In this document: positions 36,099 through 42,765 of the stretch, piece after piece | Layout: each line of letters begins with the position of its first letter | How positions within the stretch are numbered: position 1 is the first letter of the stretch | Assembly: GCA_041623895.1 (NCBI GenBank) | Contig: JBFJVZ010000011.1 | Coordinates: 1 to 42,765, forward strand | Origin: JBFJVZ01 sp041623895 | GTDB lineage: Bacteria > Planctomycetota > Planctomycetia > Pirellulales > Pirellulaceae | Length of the DNA: 42,765 nt | Direction: 5' to 3' | The notes under the pieces: model-generated | The model's input: only the letters and a program-made list of their open reading frames with translations | Told to the model about the DNA's origin: nothing | Databases searched by the model: none | Made by a program: the position numbers and the translations under genes

Positions 36099-36180
36099 CG
36101 GCAGGGCGAGGCTCCTGCCGGGCCGTTGAATCAGTGTGACGCTTGATCATGGTGCGGCTCAGCAGGAGCTTCGCCCTCCC
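36099..36180. repeat. GC-rich inverted repeat between moxR and DUF58 gene
   Basis: Two 18-nt arms (36101-36118 and 36162-36179) pair with 16 of 18 positions. The left arm also folds on itself (CGGCAGG/CCTGCCG, 36099-36120). It belongs to the same GGGCGAGGCT family as the copies at 19841-19976. It is in a 207-nt gap inside an otherwise compact operon, where it could stabilise or attenuate mRNA. No T-run follows. Confidence 0.6.
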
Positions 36181-36280
36181 GGTACGCTGTTGGTCATGAC
36201 GAATCGCAATTAAACGAACTCGATCAGTAACTCCGAAATGCGTCCCCCTTCATCGGCTAGCCATGAATCGAGCGTGAATT

Positions 36281-37171
36281 TTGTTTGATACCGAATTTAT
36301 TAAACGACTCGAGTACCTGTCACTCCTGTCCAAGCGGGTGTTCAAAGGGCAATTGCTCGCCCAGCGGCGAACCAAGCAGACCGGCGGCGGCGTCGAGTTT
36401 GCCGATCATCGCGAATACATTCACGGGGACGATTTGCGGTATCTGGACTGGGGCGTTTATGCTCGACATGGCGATATGTTGCTGAAACGATTCCAAGAAG
36501 AAGAAGACTTGCATGTCTATGTGCTGCTGGACGCCAGTGTCAGCATGAACACGGCGGTGACCGAACCGGGCGGCGGTTTGAACAAATTTGACTTCGCCCG
36601 GCAACTGGCCGCTTCACTGGCTTACATTGCCCTGGCAGATTTGGATCGCGTTTCCATCGTCGCCTACGACGAAAGAGTTCGACACACGCTGCCTTTGATG
36701 CGGGGCAAAGACAACGTGCTGTCACTGCTAAGATTCCTGGAAAACCTGGAAACGTCAGGCCAACAAACAAACCTGGCAGCTGTTGTTGATGATTTTTCCC
36801 GCCGCGCTCCCAGAACGGGACTCGCATTGGTGATCAGTGACTTGTACGACCACCTGGGATTTAAACAAGGCATCGACGCGCTCCGGCATCGTCAATTCGA
36901 GCCGCACGTAATTCAAGTCCATACGTTGGCCGAGGCGAAACCTGACTTGCTGGGTGACGTTGAACTAAGGGATGTTGAATCCAGCCGCACGATGAAGGTC
37001 ACCGTCACCGAACGAAAGCTGAAACAATACGAACAGCTATTTTCACAGTTCATCGATGAAATCGAAGGTTACTGCCGCATTTATGGGCTCAGCTACACGC
37101 GGGCCACAACGGACGTGCCGTTCGATGAAGTGCTGCTGAAAATGATGCGCGTCGCCGGAGCAATCAGTTAA
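36281..37171 (+). CDS. DUF58 / VWA-like protein
   Basis: The 296-residue protein has the DUF58 signature near residue 35-60 (REYIHGDDLRYLDWGVYARHGD) and a VWA-like MIDAS start DASVS at Asp84. Members act with MoxR. The frame has no ATG before about residue 65: it opens at 36278 after a TGA, and TTG at 36281 is the only sensible start. A four-codon mini-frame (ATG 36263 to TGA 36277) lies just before it and could allow coupling. The gap to the next gene is 4 nt. Confidence 0.88.
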   Translation: MFDTEFIKRLEYLSLLSKRVFKGQLLAQRRTKQTGGGVEFADHREYIHGDDLRYLDWGVYARHGDMLLKRFQEEEDLHVYVLLDASVSMNTAVTEPGGGLNKFDFARQLAASLAYIALADLDRVSIVAYDERVRHTLPLMRGKDNVLSLLRFLENLETSGQQTNLAAVVDDFSRRAPRTGLALVISDLYDHLGFKQGIDALRHRQFEPHVIQVHTLAEAKPDLLGDVELRDVESSRTMKVTVTERKLKQYEQLFSQFIDEIEGYCRIYGLSYTRATTDVPFDEVLLKMMRVAGAIS

Positions 37172-37175
37172 GGCC

Positions 37176-39092
37176 ATGAACTTTGTTTCCCCCGAACGAT
37201 TGATTTGGCTGTGGGTCGCGGCGCCGATCATCTTTTTCTACTTGCTGAAAACACGGCTGCGAAAGCAGCCGGTTGCAACGCTGATGTTTTGGGATCAAGT
37301 CTTCGAGCAAAAGCGACAACGGACATTGCTGCAACGGCTGCGGCACTGGCTGAGCCTGCTGCTGCAGCTGATTTTTGTGTCCTTGCTCGTGTCTGCGCTC
37401 GTGGATCCGCTTTGGTCGGGGCAGCAAGAATCTTCTCGGCAAGTTGTGTTGCTGCTGGACAATTCGGCAAGCATGTCGGCGATCGAAAAAAATGGCACAA
37501 CGCGGCTGGCGGACGCCAAAGACAAGGCGTTGGAAATTGTCCGCGAACTTCGCGACGGAGACGAGATCGCTTTGATCACCGCAGGCAGTGTCGTTCGGGT
37601 TGTTGTCGGCATGACCGACTTTGGCCCAGCTGTTCGCGATGCCGTCAAGCAGGTCCAAGAAACCGATGGACCGACTCGAGTCAGCGAGGCGATTGAGACC
37701 GCACGACGCCTGGCGGCCGATGATGTGCGCCGGGAAATTATTGTGCTCAGCGATTTTTGTTTTCGCGAAGCCACGCCCGTTAATGAAGCGCCGGACATCC
37801 GTGTCATTCCTGTTGGTGACGAAGTCGATAACGTCGCTATCACGCAGTTCCAAGTCCGGCGATCACTCGTCGATCCAATTGGTTACTCCACGCTGGTGGA
37901 AGTGCAGAGCTTTTCAGACGTACCGGTCGACTGTCGGCTGACGGTCAAGTTGGGCGACGACTTGGTCGATGTGATCCCGCTGAAGCTGGAAGAAGGTCAG
38001 CCTTTCCGCCGCACGATTACCGACGCTTCGCAAGCGGGCGGCATTCTGACCGCAAAAATTGATGTCGACGACGCGCTCGACTCTGACAATCTGGCCCGTG
38101 CTGTGTTGCCAAAACGTACACGCATTCCTGTCACCTTGGTCACTCCGGAGCCAAGCCTGTATCTGGAAAGTGTGCTGCAGGCGATACCGCTGGTCAACTT
38201 AACGGTCCAATCCGACGCACCGGAGAAAGCACCCGCCGGCGGGTTTATCGTTTTGCATCGTACAGTTCCCCAAACCTTACCCAGCGGTCCGCTGTTGGTG
38301 ATCGACCCAAACAGTGACAGTGATGCTTGGAAAATTGGTGACCGGATTCCGGAACCAATTGTCATCGCACAAGATCCCGATTCGCCATTGTTGCCGCATG
38401 TGCGTTTGACCAATGTCGTTCTGCCTGGTGCGCGGGAGATGGAATTTACGGACAACGCCACGCCGCTGCTGACTTCCGCCGATGGAACCACGTTGATGGC
38501 TTCGCTGGTACGTCCGCAGGGCCGTATGGTGGTGTTGAGTGTGGAATTGGATAGCGGTGACTTGCCACTGCGTATTGCGTTTCCCGTGTTGATGACCAAC
38601 GCTGTCAACTGGTTCTTGAGTCGCGACGGCGAACTGCAACCGGCTTTGTCCACCGGCAAGCTGTTGGATGTTACCTGTTCGGCGAGTGAAGGCAGCGATT
38701 GGGTCTGGGTCGATATCGACGGCGATGTTCACCCGGCTACCACGTCAGAGATGACAGCGACCGTTGGACCGATCGATAAGGTAGGCTTGATCGAAGTCGG
38801 TTCGCGTCGCGACGTCACCGCAAAGCAACTCGCGGCCCAACAACAAGAGCAAGATTCGGGCGAAGCGGCTGACACAAACAAGTCCGTGTTAGCGACAAAG
38901 GATCTTTATCAATTCGCGGTCAACTTGAGTGATGCGGCCGAAAGTGATTTGCGGCCGCAGATCGAAAATGCCAAGGCTCAGGACATCAGGTTTGGATCCG
39001 GCGCGCGGTCGATTTGGTTTTACTTGACGATAATCGCCTTCGGGCTCGTGATCGGCGAATGGTTTCTGTACCAGCGAAGGATTGTTGGATGA
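37176..39092 (+). CDS. BatA-type membrane protein with VWA domain
   Basis: The 638-residue protein has two N-terminal transmembrane helices (about 9-24 and 60-80), the usual BatA N-domain. A VWA domain follows with MIDAS Asp95, Ser97 and Ser99 (LLLDNSASMS) and a matching LSDFCF segment. A beta-rich region comes next, then one C-terminal helix (about 613-632). The VWA domain is placed in the periplasm by the helices. It is in an operon with MoxR and DUF58 upstream and VWA-GATase downstream; the last base-pairs ATGA overlap the next start. Confidence 0.9.
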   Translation: MNFVSPERLIWLWVAAPIIFFYLLKTRLRKQPVATLMFWDQVFEQKRQRTLLQRLRHWLSLLLQLIFVSLLVSALVDPLWSGQQESSRQVVLLLDNSASMSAIEKNGTTRLADAKDKALEIVRELRDGDEIALITAGSVVRVVVGMTDFGPAVRDAVKQVQETDGPTRVSEAIETARRLAADDVRREIIVLSDFCFREATPVNEAPDIRVIPVGDEVDNVAITQFQVRRSLVDPIGYSTLVEVQSFSDVPVDCRLTVKLGDDLVDVIPLKLEEGQPFRRTITDASQAGGILTAKIDVDDALDSDNLARAVLPKRTRIPVTLVTPEPSLYLESVLQAIPLVNLTVQSDAPEKAPAGGFIVLHRTVPQTLPSGPLLVIDPNSDSDAWKIGDRIPEPIVIAQDPDSPLLPHVRLTNVVLPGAREMEFTDNATPLLTSADGTTLMASLVRPQGRMVVLSVELDSGDLPLRIAFPVLMTNAVNWFLSRDGELQPALSTGKLLDVTCSASEGSDWVWVDIDGDVHPATTSEMTATVGPIDKVGLIEVGSRRDVTAKQLAAQQQEQDSGEAADTNKSVLATKDLYQFAVNLSDAAESDLRPQIENAKAQDIRFGSGARSIWFYLTIIAFGLVIGEWFLYQRRIVG

Positions 39093-41740
39093 GCGAAATC
39101 ATTGGCTGGGAATGGACGCGCCCCGGCGTGCTGTGGTGCCTGCTTTTCGCCGTACCGTGGTTGGTCTGGTATCACTTCCGTAGCTTGAGCGATTTTCCGC
39201 TTGGGCAGCGCGGGCTCAGTCTGTTGCTCCGCACCGCCGTGGTGATTGCGCTGCTGTTGTCGCTGGCCGGGCTCGTACTCTTGACCACGACCAGGCGTCA
39301 GATGGTGATTGTCGCGATCGACCGCAGTGAAAGTATTGATGCTGCTGCAAAAGAGGTCGCTGATTCGTTCGCACAACAATTGATCACTGCGGCCGAGAGC
39401 TCACAGGAAGTCACATTGCGATTTGTGCCATTTGACTCGGTGCCAGGAGAAGACAGCGGCAGCTGGCCGCCTGACGAACCCACACAGGAAGATCAGGCTC
39501 AGGAAACAGTTCAAGCAGCCGCGTCTGCAGTCGATGATGATGATATCGAAACCCCGCCGCCGGCCGTCATCCCGCAAACGGAGAAACCGCTTCCAGGCAC
39601 CGACATTGCTACCGCGATCCGTACATCGGTGGCTTCAATTCCGCCAAGTTATGTGCCCAAAGTCGTTTTGGTCAGCGACGGCAACGCGACCACGGGCGAC
39701 GCGGTGGCCGCAGCCGCGGCCGGCGGAGTGCCGATCGATACCAAACCGCTGCCGCAACGTAGTGAACCGGAAGTTCAACTTGCCTCGGTTAGTGCGCCGG
39801 CTCAAGTACGGCAAGGCGAACCGTTCTTTGTCGAAGTCATCGTCAATTCCACGGGCGAGGGCAAAGGCTACGTCGATCTGTACCGTGGCGATGTCCGCAT
39901 CGGCAGCGATGAAGCCAAAATGGTCGACATCAAAGCGGGCGAGAACAAATTCCGCATTCGCCAATCGGTGACGGGTCAACGGCAAGTCACCTTTGCTGCC
40001 CGGCTGCGCGGCTTCGGTGACGCCGACACGCTGCTGGATAACAACGAATCATCAGCACTCGTTGCCGCCGAAGGACGACCGAGAGTATTGTTGATCGATC
40101 CCGATACTGACCAGACCGACTCGCTGCGCTGGGCGTTGGACGAACAAAAGATCGATGTCGAAGTCCGTCCTCCGGAAGGAGTGCCGCGAGATTTGGCTGA
40201 GCTGCAGGGCTACGAATGTTTGGTTTTGTCCAATACGCCTGCTACGGCCATGTCGATCCGGCAAATGGATGTGATCCGCACTTATGTCCAAGATTTGGGC
40301 GGCGGGCTGGTCATGCTGGGCGGCGATCAGTCATTCGGACTGGGAGGTTACTACCGAACCCAGCTGGAAGAAATCTTGCCGGTCCGCAGCAACTTTGAAA
40401 AGGAACGTGAGAAACCAAGTCTCGCCATGGTTTTGGTGATCGACAAAAGTGGTTCGATGGGCGGACAAAAGATCGAACTTGCCAAAGACGCAGCCAAGGC
40501 AGCTGTCGAACTTCTCGGACCGCGCGACCAGATCGGCGTGATCGCCTTTGACGGAAAGAGCTATTGGATCAGCGAATTGAGGACCGCATCGGACAAGGGT
40601 TATGTGATCGATCAGATCAGCACGATCACCGCTGGCGGAGGCACGTCGATGTATCCTCCGATGGACGATGCTTACCAGGCACTTGCCGGTGCGTCGGCCA
40701 AGCTGAAACACTGCATCATGCTTACCGACGGAATCTCCTCGCCGGGTGACTTCGAAGGGCTCGCCGGTGAGATGGCTGCCAGTAGGATGACCATCTCCAC
40801 CGTCGCGCTCGGGCAAGGCGCGAGCGAAGATCTACTGGAGACCATCGCCAGAATCGGCGGCGGTCGTTATTACTTCTGCGACGATCCGCAATCGGTACCG
40901 CAAGTCTTTGCCAAAGAGACCGTCGAAGCAAGCAAGTCGGCAATCAACGAATTGCCTTTCCTGCCGCAATTGGTGCGTCCGACTCAAGTGCTGGAAGGTA
41001 TTGATTTGGAGCTCGCGCCGCTGCTGCTCGGTTACGTCGTGACCCGTCCCAAGCCGACCTGCGAATTCATTCTGGCCAGCGAAAATGGTGATCCCGTGTT
41101 GGCCTGGTGGCGATACGGCTTGGGCATGACGGTGGCTTTTACCAGTGATGCCAAAGCGCGTTGGGCTTCCGAATGGCTTGCCTGGCCCGATTTCGGGACT
41201 TTCTGGGCACAAGTCATCAGGCACGCCATGCGCAAGAACGAAAGCCGCGGCATCTTTGTTGACATCGAAACGGGCGACGGGTCGGCAAAAGTAACGATGG
41301 ACACCGTCGATCCAGCCGGACGATTCATCGATCAAGCCGAAACAACGCTGACCGTGATTGACCCGCGTTTGAAAACTGAAAAAATCCCGATGCAGCAAAC
41401 AGCTCCTGGTCGCTATGAAGCAACAATCGAAACCAAGCAGCGCGGAGCCTATCAAATCGACTTAGCGCAACAGCGAGGTGAAGCCAGTGCGGTACGCCAG
41501 TCGCGAGGTTTGGTCGTCGGCTATCCCGACGAACTGCGGCTGCGCCCCACCGATACAGAAACACTAAAACGAATCGCCAAAGTCAGCGGCGGCAGCTTCG
41601 ATCCGTCAGCGGCCGCCATCATCAAACCGGGAGAGCGAACAGCGCGTTTACCAATACCGCTCTGGCCTCATTTGTTAATGCTCGCTTTAGGCCTGTTCGT
41701 CATCGACGTCGCACTTCGGAGAATCGACTTAGGATCGTAG
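39089..41740 (+). CDS. membrane protein with VWA and glutamine-amidotransferase-like domains
   Basis: The 883-residue protein has two N-terminal transmembrane helices (about 9-27 and 42-63). A degenerate VWA-like domain follows (VIVAIDRSESI, about 70-230), then a class-I glutamine-amidotransferase-like fold (about 330-440, LGGGLVMLGGDQSFGLGGY) with no nucleophile Cys in the usual place. A good VWA domain comes next with MIDAS Asp452, Ser454, Ser456, Thr519 and Asp547. There is a C-terminal helix near 862-880. The ATG at 39089 overlaps the previous stop by 4 nt (ATGA). It is probably the large partner of the MoxR/DUF58 complex. The GATase-like domain is likely structural. Confidence 0.9.
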   Translation: MSEIIGWEWTRPGVLWCLLFAVPWLVWYHFRSLSDFPLGQRGLSLLLRTAVVIALLLSLAGLVLLTTTRRQMVIVAIDRSESIDAAAKEVADSFAQQLITAAESSQEVTLRFVPFDSVPGEDSGSWPPDEPTQEDQAQETVQAAASAVDDDDIETPPPAVIPQTEKPLPGTDIATAIRTSVASIPPSYVPKVVLVSDGNATTGDAVAAAAAGGVPIDTKPLPQRSEPEVQLASVSAPAQVRQGEPFFVEVIVNSTGEGKGYVDLYRGDVRIGSDEAKMVDIKAGENKFRIRQSVTGQRQVTFAARLRGFGDADTLLDNNESSALVAAEGRPRVLLIDPDTDQTDSLRWALDEQKIDVEVRPPEGVPRDLAELQGYECLVLSNTPATAMSIRQMDVIRTYVQDLGGGLVMLGGDQSFGLGGYYRTQLEEILPVRSNFEKEREKPSLAMVLVIDKSGSMGGQKIELAKDAAKAAVELLGPRDQIGVIAFDGKSYWISELRTASDKGYVIDQISTITAGGGTSMYPPMDDAYQALAGASAKLKHCIMLTDGISSPGDFEGLAGEMAASRMTISTVALGQGASEDLLETIARIGGGRYYFCDDPQSVPQVFAKETVEASKSAINELPFLPQLVRPTQVLEGIDLELAPLLLGYVVTRPKPTCEFILASENGDPVLAWWRYGLGMTVAFTSDAKARWASEWLAWPDFGTFWAQVIRHAMRKNESRGIFVDIETGDGSAKVTMDTVDPAGRFIDQAETTLTVIDPRLKTEKIPMQQTAPGRYEATIETKQRGAYQIDLAQQRGEASAVRQSRGLVVGYPDELRLRPTDTETLKRIAKVSGGSFDPSAAAIIKPGERTARLPIPLWPHLLMLALGLFVIDVALRRIDLGS

Positions 41741-41809
41741 TATGCGGAATGTGCCGACGAGAACACGTCTGAATCACATGACTTTCCTTGGATCCCTAGG
41801 AGTAAACTG

Positions 41810-42547
41810 ATGCCGTCGCCGCTTCAACACCCTGTCCTTGGGCAGCTTGTGCCTGACCAATGGAACGACGAACTTGTCACCTTTCGACAGTTTCCGCACA
41901 TGCAGCCGTTCTGGACCGCAGGAAGTGACGAGATACTCGGTGATTTGAGTCCGCAGCACCGGCAGTACGTCCAAGATTACCGGAATCACATTGCCGAACT
42001 TTCCCCGATCTGTCGGAATATGGACGTTCACTCCGCGCTTCAATCGCTAGGCGTTTACGAAATCTCGATTCGCGTCGACGGCGCCGATATCTCAACACCA
42101 CAGGCGGCAGCCTACGAGTATTTTTGTACACACGAGGAAAAGATATGTCGAAATGTGACTGACGCATTGCTTCGCTACTATCGCGTTGCTCGCCAGCGAC
42201 TATCCGACTGGTTTGACGACGATGACGACTATCCCGACGATCCTACCAGCGAAATGCTGGGCAAGATCATCAGGTTCGACGGATTCACGATTGTTAGATG
42301 TTCCGCGAACGGCATTGCCCCGTTGCGGCTTGCTTGGGATCCTGACTGGGATCTAGAACACGGCCTATTGATGGCGGTCTACAAAGACGAGGTGTTGGCG
42401 ATTGGAAGCGACGATGTGGATGACTTCCTGGATGATCCGACCGTATCATCCGAATACGGTATTTGGACGTCCGAGGACATGACAGATTCCGAAAGGACAA
42501 TGCTTCAACAGTTCGCTGATGACTTCGAGCCGGCCGAGGAAATGTGA
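41810..42547 (+). CDS. acidic protein resembling DUF6985
   Basis: The 245-residue cytoplasmic protein has many Asp, with a DDDDD run near residue 137-141. The C-terminal half (AAYEYFCTHEEKICRNVTDALLRYY ... LAWDPDWDLEHGLLMAVYKDEVLAIG) resembles the DUF6985 pattern of an aromatic/acidic WDxEHGL motif. Proteins of that type occur near polymorphic toxins as possible immunity proteins, but no toxin is visible here. AGGAG lies 7 nt before the ATG. It is about 70 nt after the VWA-GATase gene and may or may not share its transcript. The family call is tentative. Confidence 0.6.
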   Translation: MPSPLQHPVLGQLVPDQWNDELVTFRQFPHMQPFWTAGSDEILGDLSPQHRQYVQDYRNHIAELSPICRNMDVHSALQSLGVYEISIRVDGADISTPQAAAYEYFCTHEEKICRNVTDALLRYYRVARQRLSDWFDDDDDYPDDPTSEMLGKIIRFDGFTIVRCSANGIAPLRLAWDPDWDLEHGLLMAVYKDEVLAIGSDDVDDFLDDPTVSSEYGIWTSEDMTDSERTMLQQFADDFEPAEEM

Positions 42548-42664
42548 CTCCGAAACGCGACACGTTTTCGGATGCCGCAACCGGTCTGGAATACATGCCA
42601 ATGTGACGACGGATCTTCCGACGCGTCTTGCGGTTTCCGCTACATGACGGTTGGAAATAAGAAA

Positions 42665-42690
42665 GGCGTTGTCGTGTGAATGACAACGCC
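42665..42690 (-). terminator. perfect 9-bp hairpin, likely terminator
   Basis: Arms at 42665-42673 and 42682-42690 (GGCGTTGTC/GACAACGCC) pair perfectly around an 8-nt loop. On the minus strand the hairpin is followed by a T-rich stretch (TTTCTTATTT), so it most likely ends a transcript arriving from beyond the right edge. On the plus strand it could also act after the DUF6985-like gene, though no T-run follows there. Confidence 0.55.
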
Positions 42691-42703
42691 CCGGTTGACT
42701 AAG

Positions 42704-42747
42704 GCAATTTCATCATTGATGTGGGATCATCGGTAGGCCAGGACTTG
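42704..42747 (+). repeat. second copy of the dispersed repeat (partial)
   Basis: The 44 nt here match 25091-25048 read on the minus strand, with one mismatch (GATG for GTTG). After GGACTTG the sequence diverges, so only the outer tail and the start of one arm are seen before the window ends. Confidence 0.75.
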
Positions 42748-42765
42748 CAGAGCGTCCGGCTTAAG

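Noticed and set aside
1..42765. CRISPR arrays, tRNA or rRNA genes, integrases, transposases
   Set aside because: No regularly spaced repeats, no RNA gene signatures and no such proteins were seen on either strand.

Overview
The window reads as chromosomal DNA of a planctomycete, most likely a Pirellulales / Rhodopirellula-type bacterium. This rests on protein families largely confined to that group: a DUF1598-type secreted protein, a giant TPR protein with a DUF1583-like C-terminus, and a GAF-HlyD / M50 pair. Compact short hairpin repeats and a moderate-to-high GC content fit the same assignment. I saw no tRNA, rRNA, CRISPR array, integrase or transposase.

Layout. (1) 1-3040: the tail of an unrecognised reading frame, a secreted alpha/beta hydrolase (minus), a small secreted coiled-coil protein with a Ser/Lys-rich tail (plus), and a secreted trypsin-like protease (plus). 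(2) 3070-6501 (minus): a succinate dehydrogenase operon sdhC-sdhA-sdhB whose membrane anchor resembles the Sdh1 type rather than the classical b-heme SdhC/D. (3) 6741-9416 (plus): a GntP-family permease behind an operator-like inverted repeat, then an M24 Xaa-Pro-type peptidase. (4) 9576-14695: a 1156-residue protein with collagen-like Gly-rich segments and an alpha/beta domain, overlapping tail-to-tail with a polytopic membrane protein. (5) 15473-22526: an apparent two-gene export module (GAF-GAF-TM-HlyD protein; PqqD-like/M50/HlyD protein), a DUF4404 protein, and an FHA-GAF-sigma54 activator. (6) 22709-24463: a DUF1598 protein convergent with a PilZ-domain protein. (7) 24618-34771 (minus): a 3178-residue secreted TPR protein, followed by a decayed tandem copy of its own C-terminus that has been broken by a hairpin repeat. 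(8) 35066-41740 (plus): a MoxR / DUF58 / BatA-VWA / VWA-GATase operon transcribed away from the giant gene. (9) 41810-42547: a small acidic protein resembling DUF6985, then a hairpin and a second copy of the dispersed repeat at the right edge.

How parts may work together. The Sdh operon is central respiration. The MoxR AAA+ ATPase and its DUF58/VWA partners form the usual chaperone/metal-binding envelope module, and the divergent TPR giant may be its periplasmic partner, as TPR proteins are in Bat operons. Two copies of one 10-bp sequence in opposite orientation lie in their shared promoter region. The GAF-HlyD and M50-HlyD pair looks like a signal-responsive secretion machine, but no ATPase or cargo gene is visible beside it. 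The strongest candidates for undescribed biology are that pair, the collagen-like protein with its overlapping membrane partner, and the insertion of a hairpin repeat into a duplicated gene end.
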